A stretch of 44,207 bases of DNA from contig JAEEYV010000002.1 in assembly GCA_016288295.1 (NCBI GenBank), forward strand, positions 1-44,207. The letters are read 5' to 3'. The translations under genes were made by a program, and so were the position numbers. The DNA is from Alphaproteobacteria bacterium (lineage in GTDB: Bacteria; Pseudomonadota; Alphaproteobacteria; RF32; CAG-239). Under the pieces are notes generated by a model that was not told where the DNA came from, did no database searches, and saw only the letters and a program-made list of their open reading frames with translations. Below are positions 7,926 through 17,144 of this stretch, in pieces; position 1 is the stretch's first letter; each line of letters opens with the position of its first letter.

Positions 7926-9047
7926 CTATTTTTTACCGTTTAATGCTATTTTGTTGCCCGGCATCCGAATAATTCGTCCCTCCATTTCGAGGTCGACAAT
8001 CTGCATCATTACAGTTGCGGTGTCAAGCCCCGAAACTCTTATGAGTTCGTCAATATTAACGGCGTCGGTCGATAGAAATTCTTCAATTTCAAGTTTTCGA
8101 TCAGTTGGAATATTGGTAGTTTTTGATGAGTTGTCAAGAGGCATTGTAAATAAGTCATCGGAAAAAAGCGGTAATTCTTTTAAAGAATTATTTTGTGAGG
8201 AGGTGTTGATAACTTGAATGATGTCATCTGCGGTTTCAACCATATGGGCGCCAGCACGCAAAAGTTTGTTAGGACCGGCTGAGCGAGGATCAGACGGGCT
8301 ACCGGGGATGGCAAAAATTTGTTTTTGCTGTTTAATGGCAAAATTGGCAGTTATCAAAGAACCTGATTTTTCTGATGCTTCAGAAACAAGTACGCCGTTG
8401 CTCAAAGCGGAAATAATACGATTACGCCGAGGAAAACTGCTTCCGAGAGCAGAGTTTCCTAACGGCATTTCAGATAAAATTAGACCTTGTTCGGAAATGC
8501 GATGGTACAGATCAGAATTTTCTGGCGGATAAATTATGTCAACACCGGTGCCGAGAACGGCAATGGTCGGACCACAATTATCAAGAGCTTCAAGAGCTCC
8601 AAGGTGAGCAGACGAATCGATACCGCGCGCCATGCCGGAAATTACCAAAATGTGCTTTTCGGTCAGATCAAAAGCAATTTTAGTAGTTATTTGACGAGCG
8701 TTGAGACTGGCGTTGCGACTACCAACAATGGCAACGGTCGGTGCCAGAGATAATAAATTTAAATTTCCTTTGGCATAAAGAATCGGTGGAGCATCACGCA
8801 AAGCCAGTAAATTTTGCGGATAGATGTTATCACATTTAAGTATGATTTTGATGTTTTGCCGTTCGGCGTTTAAGAATTCAGTTTCGGCCCAAGTCTGTGT
8901 CGGCAATTTACGTCCGTTTTTTTCAAGAATTTTTAGGGCTTCAGCGACAGATCCATAGTTGCGAATCAACTTGGCAAAAGTTATGGCTCCGATGCCGTCA
9001 GTATTAACAAGTCGGAGCCAGTCGTATATTTCCTGCGGAGATGCCAT
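7926..9047 (-). CDS. dprA: DNA-processing protein DprA
   Basis: 373 residues. A helical N-terminal region (SAM/HhH-like, ending about residue 70) leads into the Rossmann-type DprA core. Key motifs are IVGSRNAS near 106-113, ISGMARGIDSSAHLGAL near 135-151, and SSFPRRNRIISALSNGVLV. The last ~65 residues form a winged-helix domain (FLSTDAVNIDELIRVSGLDTATVMMQIVDLEMEG). DprA loads RecA on incoming single-stranded DNA during natural transformation. No other competence genes are in the window. Its ATG overlaps the plsY stop codon by one base (TAATG), so translation is probably coupled. Confidence 0.95.
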   Translation of the reverse strand: MASPQEIYDWLRLVNTDGIGAITFAKLIRNYGSVAEALKILEKNGRKLPTQTWAETEFLNAERQNIKIILKCDNIYPQNLLALRDAPPILYAKGNLNLLSLAPTVAIVGSRNASLNARQITTKIAFDLTEKHILVISGMARGIDSSAHLGALEALDNCGPTIAVLGTGVDIIYPPENSDLYHRISEQGLILSEMPLGNSALGSSFPRRNRIISALSNGVLVSEASEKSGSLITANFAIKQQKQIFAIPGSPSDPRSAGPNKLLRAGAHMVETADDIIQVINTSSQNNSLKELPLFSDDLFTMPLDNSSKTTNIPTDRKLEIEEFLSTDAVNIDELIRVSGLDTATVMMQIVDLEMEGRIIRMPGNKIALNGKK

Positions 9048-9685
9048 TATGCTTTCTTTTTGAAATTAATTTTGCTTTCAGTACCATTGAGCAAGCGTTT
9101 GATGTTGGCGTGATGTCTAACCAAAACCAATAGGGCGATTGCTGTAAAAAATGTTGTTTCAATTTGTCCGGTCAGGAAAAAAGCATAAAGCGGGGTGAGT
9201 ATTGCGGCAGCAATAGCAGATAGAGAAGAGTAGCGGAAAGCAAAGGCAAAGGCTAGCCAGGTGAGTAGTGTGCATAAAGCGGTTAGCGGACTTATGACCA
9301 GTATGAATCCAAATGAGGAAGCTACTCCTTTGCCACCTTTGAATTTAAGCCAAATCGGAAAGTTATGTCCGATTATAGCACACGTGCCGGCGATTAATGC
9401 GCCGAGAGTATTGATGTGGGTTGGAATTCCATAAATAAAAATTTCATCGGTAGGCAATAATTTCTGAGCAATATAGGCAGCAAGTCCGGCTTTGGCTGCG
9501 TCAAGAAGTACAGTGAGCAAAGCAAGCCATTTGTGACCGGTGCGTAAAACATTGGTAGCTCCAATATTGCCAGAACCGATTTTGCGGATATCTCCAAGTC
9601 CAGCCATGAAACAAAGTACTAAGCCAAAAGGAATTGAACCCAAAAGATAGCCTAAGATTGCAGAAACTGTAAGAGTGGTAGTCAT
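9047..9685 (-). CDS. plsY: Acyl-phosphate:glycerol-3-phosphate acyltransferase PlsY
   Basis: 212 residues with about five transmembrane helices. The three family motifs are present: LLGSIPFGLVL near the start, IRKIGSGNIGATNVLR (about 33-48) and GHNFPIWLKFKGGKGVAS (about 104-121). PlsY moves the acyl group from acyl-phosphate to the sn-1 position of glycerol-3-phosphate, the first membrane step of phospholipid synthesis. It heads the minus-strand operon plsY-dprA-topA and is divergent from pyrH. CdsA, two steps later in the pathway, is encoded 2 kb away on the other strand. Confidence 0.95.
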   Translation of the reverse strand: MTTTLTVSAILGYLLGSIPFGLVLCFMAGLGDIRKIGSGNIGATNVLRTGHKWLALLTVLLDAAKAGLAAYIAQKLLPTDEIFIYGIPTHINTLGALIAGTCAIIGHNFPIWLKFKGGKGVASSFGFILVISPLTALCTLLTWLAFAFAFRYSSLSAIAAAILTPLYAFFLTGQIETTFFTAIALLVLVRHHANIKRLLNGTESKINFKKKA

Positions 9686-9761
9686 GATTGTGCCTTTCGT
9701 TAAGTTTTGCTTTAGGTTTATAGCAAATATGTCTTGTTTTAAATCATTTTTTTTGTTTTTT

Positions 9762-9773
9762 CCCCCGCGGGGG
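9762..9773. repeat. Perfect GC palindrome CCCCCGCGGGGG
   Basis: A 12-bp self-complementary block preceded by a long T-rich run (about 9738-9761), in the 200-bp divergent plsY-pyrH intergenic region. It stands out against the AT-rich surroundings. It could be a protein-binding site or part of a leader structure for plsY; on the minus strand it is followed by an A-run rather than a T-run, so it is not a plain terminator for that strand. Confidence 0.5.
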
Positions 9774-9889
9774 CATAAGTGGCGGAAAAGTTAATAAATT
9801 AGAGTTTTGTTGGTTGAAAAGTACAAAATATAGATGACAAAGAAATTTATTAGGTTAATATAGGGGCATATTATGATTAGGGGAGTGAG

Positions 9890-10600
9890 ATGAAACCTAA
9901 ATATAAACGTATATTGCTTAAGCTTTCCGGCGAAGGTTTAATGGGTGACCGTGCTTTCGGTATGGATGAAAAAGTAATTAAAGAACTGGCAGAGCAGGTT
10001 AAAGCCGTACATGACAGCGGAGTAGAGGTTTGTATAGTTGTCGGCGGAGGTAACATTTTTCGCGGAGCAAAAGAGGCTTCAAAGGGGTTGAATCGTTCAG
10101 TAGCCGATCAGGTCGGAATGTTAGCAACGGTTATGAATGCGCTTTATCTGCAAAATGCTTTGGAAAAAATCGGAACTGATGCTAGGGTTATGTCAGGAAT
10201 TAGTATTCCGGCAGTTTGTGAGAACTACATATATCGCAGGGCTTTACGTCATTTGGAAAAACATCGGGTGATTATTTTTGCTGGCGGCACGGGAAATCCT
10301 TATTTTACGACAGATAGCGGTGCGGCTCTGCGTGCTTCGGAAATGGGATGCGATGTTTTGTTAAAGGCTACGCAGGTTGATGGTGTTTATAGTGATGATC
10401 CAAAGAAAAATACCAAGGCTGTCCGTTATGAGCGTATTGGTTACGACGAAGTTATTCAAAAAAGTTTGAAAGTTATGGATTTAACTGCTGTGGCTTTAGC
10501 AAAGGATAACGGAATCCCGATAGTCGTGTTTGCACAAAAGGGTAAAAAGTCACTGATTGAGGCTGTGGCAGGAAAAGGAAAATTTACAGTAATTGATTAA
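9890..10600 (+). CDS. pyrH: UMP kinase
   Basis: 236 residues of the amino-acid-kinase fold. Landmarks are RILLKLSGEGLMG at the N-terminus, IVVGGGNIFRG near residues 49-60, and IFAGGTGNPYFTTDSGAALRA near 128-148. LKATQVDGVYSDDPKK follows. It phosphorylates UMP to UDP in pyrimidine nucleotide synthesis. GGGGAG precedes the ATG by 5 bases. First gene of the long plus-strand operon ending with fabZ; the order pyrH-frr-uppS-cdsA is highly conserved. tsf and rpsB, often just upstream, are not in this window. Confidence 0.97.
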   Translation: MKPKYKRILLKLSGEGLMGDRAFGMDEKVIKELAEQVKAVHDSGVEVCIVVGGGNIFRGAKEASKGLNRSVADQVGMLATVMNALYLQNALEKIGTDARVMSGISIPAVCENYIYRRALRHLEKHRVIIFAGGTGNPYFTTDSGAALRASEMGCDVLLKATQVDGVYSDDPKKNTKAVRYERIGYDEVIQKSLKVMDLTAVALAKDNGIPIVVFAQKGKKSLIEAVAGKGKFTVID

Positions 10601-10611
10601 AGAGGTTATAT

Positions 10612-11175
10612 ATGGCTGATTATTCGGAAATAAAGGAAAATACAAAAAGCAGAATGGATAAAACAATCGAATCGCTTAAAAACGATTTGGGAGGATTGCG
10701 TGCTGGTCGTGCTCATGCAAGTTTGCTTGATGGTATTATGGTGGATGCGTATGGTTCGCAAACGCCAATTGCACAGGTGGGAACAATAAGTGTGCCTGAT
10801 GCTCGTTGTTTGTCAGTGAGTGTATGGGACAGAGGATTGGCAAAAGCGGTCGAGAAAGCCATTCAAGAATCTGACTTGGGGCTTAATCCAGTGTCTGATG
10901 GTCAACTGATTCGTGTTCCAATTCCGCCGCTTAGTGAGGAGCGTCGCAAAGAATTGGTTAAAGTAGCGGGAAAGTATGCAGAGCAGAGTAAAGTGGCTGT
11001 TCGTAATATTCGTCGTGATGCATTGGACGGTATCAAAAAGTTGAAGAAAGATAACGAAATTTCTGAAGATGAAGAAAAGCGTTATGAAAATGAAATTCAA
11101 AAATTTACCGACGAGAGTATTAAGAAAGTTGATGATGTTCTGTCGCAAAAAGAAAAAGATATTATGCAAGTGTAG
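10612..11175 (+). CDS. frr: Ribosome recycling factor
   Basis: 187 residues, the standard RRF length. Landmarks are KSRMDKTIESLKNDLGGLRAGRAHASLLDGI (about 12-42), LSVSVWDRGLAKAVEKAIQESDLGLNP and IRVPIPPLSEERRKELVK. A long charged three-helix bundle follows, with RNIRRDALDGIKKLKKDNEISEDE. With EF-G it splits post-termination ribosomes. It begins 11 nt after pyrH with AGAGG as ribosome site, in the same operon. Confidence 0.98.
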   Translation: MADYSEIKENTKSRMDKTIESLKNDLGGLRAGRAHASLLDGIMVDAYGSQTPIAQVGTISVPDARCLSVSVWDRGLAKAVEKAIQESDLGLNPVSDGQLIRVPIPPLSEERRKELVKVAGKYAEQSKVAVRNIRRDALDGIKKLKKDNEISEDEEKRYENEIQKFTDESIKKVDDVLSQKEKDIMQV

Positions 11176-11193
11176 CCGTAGGGACTTGGAAAA

Positions 11194-11901
11194 GTGAATA
11201 ATAACGATAAGCTACGTCATTTGGCGATTATTATGGATGGAAATCGCCGTTGGGCGAGAAAACACGGTTTACCAGCAGTAGCCGGGCATAGACAAGGGGC
11301 AAAAACTTTGGAACAGGTATGTCGAGATGCAAAAGATCTCGGCATCAGGTATTTGACTTTGTATGCCTTTTCAACTGAAAATTGGCAGAGAAGCAAAGAA
11401 GAAGTCGATGCTCTGATGGATTTGTTGCGTGAATATCTGAAAAATGATTTGAAAGAGTTGCAGGACAACAATGCGCGTATCATTTTTATCGGTGAGCGTG
11501 ATATGTTGGCCGGAGATATTGTGGCAAAAATGGATGATATTGAAGCGCAAACGGCTCAAAATGGCGATTTTACGTTATGTTTGGCAATCAGTTACGGTTC
11601 ACGTCAGGAGATTGTGAATGTTACCAAAAAGGTTGCGCAAAATGTAAAATCGGGGATAATTGATGCAGAAGATATTGACGAGAGCTATATTTCTGGGTTA
11701 CTGTACACTTCGGAAATTCCTGATCCGGATATGGTGGTTAGAACCAGCGGAGAAAAAAGAATAAGCAATTATCTGCTGTGGCAGATTGCATATGCTGAGT
11801 TATGTTTTTTAGATGTTTTATGGCCTGATTTCGGGCGCAAAGAGTTGGAAAGCATAATTCAAGATTATAAGACTCGGGAGAGACGCTATGGTAAAAAGTG
11901 A
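11194..11901 (+). CDS. uppS: Undecaprenyl diphosphate synthase (GTG start)
   Basis: 235 residues from a GTG at 11194. The next Met lies inside the active site, so the GTG is required. HLAIIMDGNRRWARK carries the catalytic aspartate D15. YLTLYAFSTENWQRSKEEV and the C-terminal PDPDMVVRTSGEKRISNYLLWQIAYAEL are cis-prenyltransferase signatures. The enzyme condenses isopentenyl diphosphates to make the C55 lipid carrier used for peptidoglycan, O-antigen and capsule. The ribosome site is weak. It overlaps the start of cdsA by 14 nt. Confidence 0.96.
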   Translation: MNNNDKLRHLAIIMDGNRRWARKHGLPAVAGHRQGAKTLEQVCRDAKDLGIRYLTLYAFSTENWQRSKEEVDALMDLLREYLKNDLKELQDNNARIIFIGERDMLAGDIVAKMDDIEAQTAQNGDFTLCLAISYGSRQEIVNVTKKVAQNVKSGIIDAEDIDESYISGLLYTSEIPDPDMVVRTSGEKRISNYLLWQIAYAELCFLDVLWPDFGRKELESIIQDYKTRERRYGKK

Positions 11902-12667
11902 TTTTTGGAAACGTACTGTTACGTCATTGGTGTTGGCGCCGCTGGTTATCGGGTGTATTGTGTTGGAATTTCCGTATTATAGTTTATTGCTTTTAGCTAT
12001 TGGGGCGATGTTGAGTTGGGAATGGAGCAGTATGGTTGCTTCTGGTAAAAAAGCTGTTTATGCAAGCATTTATACGCTAGCCATGGCTACGACAGTTATG
12101 CTACAGTCTCTTTTGGGAATTCTATTGATGTTGGTGCTTTCGATGATTGTAGTTTGGGTGAAAGCACGTGGTGAGAAACACAGAAAATTGTTATTGCTAG
12201 GAGTACCTTATATCTCTTTGGGAGTAGGTTCTCTGATGATATTGATGTTAATGTTCTCATGGCCGGCGGTCTTGTGGCTGTTGTTTGTTGTCTGGGCTGT
12301 TGATGTCGGTGGATATTTGGTAGGTTGCAGTATTAAAGGACCAAAGTTGGCTCCGAAAATCAGTCCCAACAAAACATGGTCAGGTTTGTTTGGGGGGGTG
12401 TGTTTAGCAGCGCTTGTCGGTTATGGTCTTGCATATTGCTTAAAATTGCCGGATTGTTGGGTATATGCGGTAATTGCGGCAGTGCTGGCAATTTTTGAAC
12501 AAATCGGAGATTTAATAGAATCTGCAATTAAACGTCGTGTTGGAGTTAAGGATTCAAGCGATATTATTCCGGGTCACGGTGGAGTATTTGACCGAGTTGA
12601 CGGTTTGATTTTTGCAGCGATGGTCTTTTTATTGGGTGTGATTGTTTATTCGACAATTATTTATTAG
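11888..12667 (+). CDS. cdsA: Phosphatidate cytidylyltransferase
   Basis: 259 residues, roughly eight membrane helices. SPNKTWSGLFGGV (about 157-169) and the C-terminal signature KDSSDIIPGHGGVFDRVDGLIFA (about 221-243) identify CdsA. It forms CDP-diacylglycerol from phosphatidic acid and CTP, the branch point of phospholipid synthesis. The start lies within the end of uppS (14-nt overlap), indicating coupling. Confidence 0.96.
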   Translation: MVKSDFWKRTVTSLVLAPLVIGCIVLEFPYYSLLLLAIGAMLSWEWSSMVASGKKAVYASIYTLAMATTVMLQSLLGILLMLVLSMIVVWVKARGEKHRKLLLLGVPYISLGVGSLMILMLMFSWPAVLWLLFVVWAVDVGGYLVGCSIKGPKLAPKISPNKTWSGLFGGVCLAALVGYGLAYCLKLPDCWVYAVIAAVLAIFEQIGDLIESAIKRRVGVKDSSDIIPGHGGVFDRVDGLIFAAMVFLLGVIVYSTIIY

Positions 12668-12690
12668 GTGTTGTATCAAGAGGCAATTTG

Positions 12691-13818
12691 ATGGAAAGTT
12701 TGTTAAACATAGTATATTACATTGTACCGTTTATTGTTCTGCTCGGTATTTTGGTGTTTGTGCATGAGTTTGGGCATTTTTTGATTGCGAGAATGTGCGG
12801 AGTTAAAGTTACAGACTTTTCAATCGGTTTTGGCAAACAATTATGGGGATTTGTTGATAAATATCAGACTAATTGGAAGATTTGTGCTATTCCTCTAGGT
12901 GGTTATTGTCAGTTTTTGGGTGATGCAAACGGAGCTTCGGCCGGTGATGATAATAGTACTATTGAGGCGTTGAGTGAAGAAGATAAGAAAAAAGCGTTTG
13001 CTTTGCAAAATCCGTGGAAGAAATTGGCAATAGTTTTGGGAGGTCCTGGTTTTAATTATCTGTTTGCAATTGTGCTTTTTGCCGGAATGTTCATGTTTTT
13101 GGGGAAACTGACGTTTCCGCCGATTATAGGTGAAGTTCTGCCTGATGGTCCGGCTATGGAAGCAGGGCTTGAGGCCGGGGACAGAATTATCTCAATTAAT
13201 GGGCATAAGATTAAAGATTTTAGTGATATTAGTGCTGAAGTTGCGCTTACAACCGGAGCAAAAGCTGAGGTTGTATTAGAACGAAACGGTAGTGAGCTTT
13301 CGTTCAGTATTCCGCTGAAAAAAATGTCGGTTGACGGCAGTAAAGAGGAACGCCCGATGTTGGGTATCAAATCGCAAAATGCCGTAGAACTTGATAATGA
13401 AAAAATGTCACCAGTTGAAGCTGTAAAAGAAGCTTGTTCTGAAACGTGGAGAATTACAACAGGTACTTTGCGTGGTGTAAAACAGATGATTTTAGGTGAG
13501 CGTGGTACCGAAGATTTGGGTGGTATTATTCGTATTGCCGAGATGTCAGGAGATATTTCAAAACAACAAGGATTGATTGATTTCCTGGCTTTTATGGCTT
13601 TGTTATCAATCAATTTGGGGTTGATTAATCTGTTTCCAATTCCGGTGTTGGATGGAGGACATGTAGTGATTTTTCTGGTGGAGATTGTTTCTCGCCGTGA
13701 AATTAATGAAAAGCTCAAAGAAGCTTTGTTTAAATGTGGTTTTGCGTTGTTAGTAGCTTTGATGGTGTTTGCAACGTGGAACGATTTTGTACACCTGTTT
13801 AAAAGGTGGTTTGTCTAA
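12691..13818 (+). CDS. rseP: RIP metalloprotease RseP (site-2 protease)
   Basis: 375 residues from the ATG at 12691, chosen because AAGAGG lies 7 bases upstream; a TTG in frame just before it is less likely. Zinc motif HEFGH at residues 25-29, in the first membrane helix. A single PDZ domain follows (GEVLPDGPAMEAGLEAGDRI onward, about 120-200). The second active-site segment near the end reads NLFPIPVLDGGH. The enzyme cuts membrane-anchored substrates such as anti-sigma factors and leftover signal peptides. The position before bamA is conserved in many proteobacteria. Confidence 0.95.
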   Translation: MESLLNIVYYIVPFIVLLGILVFVHEFGHFLIARMCGVKVTDFSIGFGKQLWGFVDKYQTNWKICAIPLGGYCQFLGDANGASAGDDNSTIEALSEEDKKKAFALQNPWKKLAIVLGGPGFNYLFAIVLFAGMFMFLGKLTFPPIIGEVLPDGPAMEAGLEAGDRIISINGHKIKDFSDISAEVALTTGAKAEVVLERNGSELSFSIPLKKMSVDGSKEERPMLGIKSQNAVELDNEKMSPVEAVKEACSETWRITTGTLRGVKQMILGERGTEDLGGIIRIAEMSGDISKQQGLIDFLAFMALLSINLGLINLFPIPVLDGGHVVIFLVEIVSRREINEKLKEALFKCGFALLVALMVFATWNDFVHLFKRWFV

Positions 13819-13847
13819 ATAATGTTATAATTGTTAAGGATATCATG

Positions 13848-16106
13848 ATGAAAAAAATATATTTGGCAGCTTTGTTATCAGGATTGGTCAGTATGCATAG
13901 TGCCTGGGCCGTACAGGTTGATGGTATTAATGTTAATGGCCTGCAACGTGTTGAACGTGAAACCGTTCTTTCGTATGTAAATATTACTCCGCACAGTAAT
14001 GTTTCAGATGATGAATTGAACGAATCGTTTAAGAAGTTGTATGCAACCGGTTTGTTCTCGGATGTTAAATTTAATATGAAAGGTAATACCCTTGATATTG
14101 ATGTAAAAGAAAATCCGATAGTTAATAAACGTTATTTTGACGGTAATGACAAGGTTGATGATAAAATGTTGGAAAGTGAAGTCCAACTTGATTCACGTTC
14201 TATTTACAGTGTTGCCAAAGTGCAAGAAGATACTAAACGCATTTTGAATCTTTATAAAAGAGTTGGTCGCCATGCTGCCGTGGTTGAGCCAAAAGTTATT
14301 GAGCGCGATCAAAATCGTGTCGATTTAATTTATGAAATTGATGAAGGTCCTTTAGCAAAAATTAAAAAGATTAACTTTGTAGGCAACGAACATTATTCAG
14401 ACAGTGATTTGCGTAGCGAGATTTTGAGCAAAGAAACTCGTTGGTGGAGAATTTTTTCAACATCAGAAAACTATGATCCGGAAAAAACGAATTATGATAA
14501 AGAATTGTTGCGTCGGTTCTATCTTAAACACGGTTATGCTGATTTTAGGGTGGTGTCGTCAGTGGCAGAACTCAGTCCGGATAACGAATCGTTTATTGTT
14601 AATATGGTGTTGGAAGAAGGAAAACGCTATAAGATTAATAAGATTGATATTAATTCAACAATCGGTGGTAATGTTGATGTTGAAAAACTAAAACGCGAAC
14701 TGGAGATTGAAGAAGGCGACTGGTACAATTCGGAAAAGGTTGAAAAAAGTGTTTATGCTTTGACTGAAGAACTCGGAAAGAAAGGTTTTGCCTTTGTAGA
14801 AGTTGAACCGGTTTTGAATAAGAATATGTATGACGGAACGATGGATATTGTTTTCCGAATCAGAGAAGGTGAGCGTATATTTATCAATCAAATTAATATT
14901 ACAGGTAACGATAGAACATACGATAATGTTATTCGTAGAGAATTCCGTGTTCAGGAAGGTGATGCTTTTAATGCCGCAAAAATCAGAGCTTCACGTCGTA
15001 ATATCGAAAACTTGAATTACTTTAGCAAAGTTGATATTCAGACAGCTCCGACAGGAGATCCGAATAAAGCTGATATTAATGTTGATGTTACGGAAAAATC
15101 TACCGGGTACTTTAATGTCGGTGTCGGATATTCGACTGTTAACGGTGCTTTGGTCAGAGCCGGCGTTACCGAAAATAACTTCCTAGGAAGAGGTCAACAG
15201 TTGGGTGTTGATGTAGGTATTTCTCAGCGTGAGCAAGATTATAACATTAACTTTACCGAGCCATATTTCTTGGGATTACCTTTAAGTGCCGGTATTGATT
15301 TGTTCCGTACCGAAACGGATTATCAAGATGAAGCATCTTATGACGAAGTTGTTACCGGTGGTAGAATTCGTTTTGGTTGGAAATATACTGATAACTTGTC
15401 ACAATCGGTACGTTATACTTTGAAACAAGATGAGATTAAGAATGTAAGCAGGAATTCTTCAATCTATATTCAACGTGAAGAAGGCAAATATATTGACTCA
15501 GGATTTGGTCAGACCTTGGCTTATGATAAGCGCGATAGCGCTGTTGATCCTAAAGCCGGATATTATCTGTCATTCGGTAATGATGTTTCTGGTGCCGGTG
15601 GTGATGATAAATATTTGCGCTTTGATGCGAAATCTTATTACTACTATACATTCTTAGAAGACTTTACATTAAAGACATTTATTACCGGAGGTTATGTAAC
15701 CGGATACGGCGATGAAGATGTTCGCCTGGCTCAGAGATATTTCTTGGGTGGTTCAACGATGCGCGGTTTTGATACAGCAGGTATCGGTGCTCGTGATAAA
15801 TATACCAAAGATGCTCTTGGTGGTAACTGGATGGTATACGGTGGTTCTGAGTTGATGTTCCCGATCGGACTTAATGAAGTAGGCATTAAAGGTCGTACAT
15901 TCGTTGATGTCGGTGCGTTGGGTAAACCGGATAACGTAAGCAACCAGATTGTCGATTATTCATCTAAGCCGCGTGTTTCTGTCGGTTTCGGATTTACTTG
16001 GTTGTCACCGATGGGCAAAATCGATATCGACTTCGGTTTCCCAGTTGTCAAAGAAAAGTATGATGAGAAGGAAGTATTCAGACTTAACTTTGGTGCAAGA
16101 TTGTAA
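13848..16106 (+). CDS. bamA: Outer membrane protein assembly factor BamA
   Basis: 752 residues from the second of two adjacent ATGs (13845/13848), which sits 7 nt after AAGGA; an upstream in-frame start overlaps rseP and lacks a signal peptide. Signal peptide MKKIYLAALLSGLVSMHSAWA. Five POTRA domains cover about 22-350; the first begins VQVDGINVNGLQRVERETV. The Omp85 barrel fills the rest, with VGYSTVNGALVRAGVTENNFLGRGQ near its start and the lid-loop segment YFLGGSTMRGFD. It folds and inserts outer-membrane barrels. The last residues read FRLNFGARL, ending in Leu instead of the usual aromatic residue. Confidence 0.96.
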   Translation: MKKIYLAALLSGLVSMHSAWAVQVDGINVNGLQRVERETVLSYVNITPHSNVSDDELNESFKKLYATGLFSDVKFNMKGNTLDIDVKENPIVNKRYFDGNDKVDDKMLESEVQLDSRSIYSVAKVQEDTKRILNLYKRVGRHAAVVEPKVIERDQNRVDLIYEIDEGPLAKIKKINFVGNEHYSDSDLRSEILSKETRWWRIFSTSENYDPEKTNYDKELLRRFYLKHGYADFRVVSSVAELSPDNESFIVNMVLEEGKRYKINKIDINSTIGGNVDVEKLKRELEIEEGDWYNSEKVEKSVYALTEELGKKGFAFVEVEPVLNKNMYDGTMDIVFRIREGERIFINQINITGNDRTYDNVIRREFRVQEGDAFNAAKIRASRRNIENLNYFSKVDIQTAPTGDPNKADINVDVTEKSTGYFNVGVGYSTVNGALVRAGVTENNFLGRGQQLGVDVGISQREQDYNINFTEPYFLGLPLSAGIDLFRTETDYQDEASYDEVVTGGRIRFGWKYTDNLSQSVRYTLKQDEIKNVSRNSSIYIQREEGKYIDSGFGQTLAYDKRDSAVDPKAGYYLSFGNDVSGAGGDDKYLRFDAKSYYYYTFLEDFTLKTFITGGYVTGYGDEDVRLAQRYFLGGSTMRGFDTAGIGARDKYTKDALGGNWMVYGGSELMFPIGLNEVGIKGRTFVDVGALGKPDNVSNQIVDYSSKPRVSVGFGFTWLSPMGKIDIDFGFPVVKEKYDEKEVFRLNFGARL

Positions 16107-16117
16107 GGGGAAGATTA

Positions 16118-17131
16118 ATGGTTGATACCAGATTCTTTATACATAGAGGCAGTCTTACTGTTGCGAAAGTTGCGGAAATCTGTGGTGCCGAACTGCAGAC
16201 TTCCGACATGGCGAACGAAGTAATTAATGATATTAATACAATGTTTGCGGCCGGGAACGGGGAGGTTTGTTTCTTTTATGATCGCAAGAAAAAAGCTCAA
16301 GGAGCCGAAATAAAGGCAACGGCTTGTGTTACTACTGCTGATTTGGCTCAGTTTGTGGCTGATGGGGTGGCAATTTTGACTACCGATGATCCGAAATTGG
16401 CGGCATTGAAGCTGAATGAGGCTATGTATGTGGAAAAACGTCCGTCAGCCGGCATTTCCAAGACAGCAGTAATTGATCCGACGGCAGAAATCGGGGAAGG
16501 TTGTGCAATTGCGGATTATGTTGTAATCGGTGCCAATGTAAAAATCGGTAAAAATACAATTGTGGAGCCGTTTGCAGTGGTGTCAGAAGGTTGTGTTATC
16601 GGTGATAACTGCCGCTTGGGTGCTCATTGTTGCATTGCCTATACAATTATGGGAAATAATTGCTATATATATAATGGCGCTCGTATCGGACAAGACGGTT
16701 TCGGTTTTCAGACCATAAACGGCGTACACAAGCGTATTCCGCAATTGGGACGTGTGATTATGGGCAATGATATTGAAGTCGGTTCTTGTTCGTGTATAGA
16801 CAGAGGAGCTTTGGGGGATACCGTAATCGGCGACGGGTGTCGAATCGATAATTTGGCACAAGTTGCTCATAATGACAAGTTGGGGCGCGGTTGTATTGTC
16901 GTTGCACAAACGGGAATCGCCGGAAGTTGTACTTTTGGTGATTATGTGGTTTGTGGCGGACAAACCGGTTTTGCAGATCATCTGAATATCGGAAGCGGGG
17001 TTCAGGTTGCTGCTCAATCGGGGGTTATGCGTGATATAGAGCCGGGTACAGTTGTTATGGGTTCTCCTGCGGTGCCTTTCAAAGACTTTATGCGCCAAGT
17101 TTCATTTTTGCAAAAGAATTCAAAAAAATAA
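16118..17131 (+). CDS. lpxD: UDP-3-O-acylglucosamine N-acyltransferase LpxD
   Basis: 337 residues. The N-terminal uridine-binding domain (1-105) is followed by a left-handed hexapeptide helix (IGEGCAIADYVVIGANVKIGKNTIV and more). GQDGFGFQTINGVHKRIPQLGRV and IDNLAQVAHND carry the conserved LpxD segments, with catalytic histidine H251. It adds the second acyl chain to UDP-acyl-glucosamine in lipid A synthesis. It lies 11 nt after bamA and 13 nt before fabZ. The hexapeptide region is cysteine-rich compared with most LpxD proteins. Confidence 0.95.
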   Translation: MVDTRFFIHRGSLTVAKVAEICGAELQTSDMANEVINDINTMFAAGNGEVCFFYDRKKKAQGAEIKATACVTTADLAQFVADGVAILTTDDPKLAALKLNEAMYVEKRPSAGISKTAVIDPTAEIGEGCAIADYVVIGANVKIGKNTIVEPFAVVSEGCVIGDNCRLGAHCCIAYTIMGNNCYIYNGARIGQDGFGFQTINGVHKRIPQLGRVIMGNDIEVGSCSCIDRGALGDTVIGDGCRIDNLAQVAHNDKLGRGCIVVAQTGIAGSCTFGDYVVCGGQTGFADHLNIGSGVQVAAQSGVMRDIEPGTVVMGSPAVPFKDFMRQVSFLQKNSKK

Positions 17132-17144
17132 TAAGGAAATAGTA

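Noticed and set aside
13056..13718. 220-codon open frame antisense to rseP
   Set aside because: Fully inside a clear rseP gene, Ser/Ile/Pro-rich product without domain sense.
16583..17098. 171-codon open frame antisense to lpxD
   Set aside because: LpxD is unambiguous on the plus strand; the antisense frame reflects codon pattern, with no ribosome site or protein-like domain.
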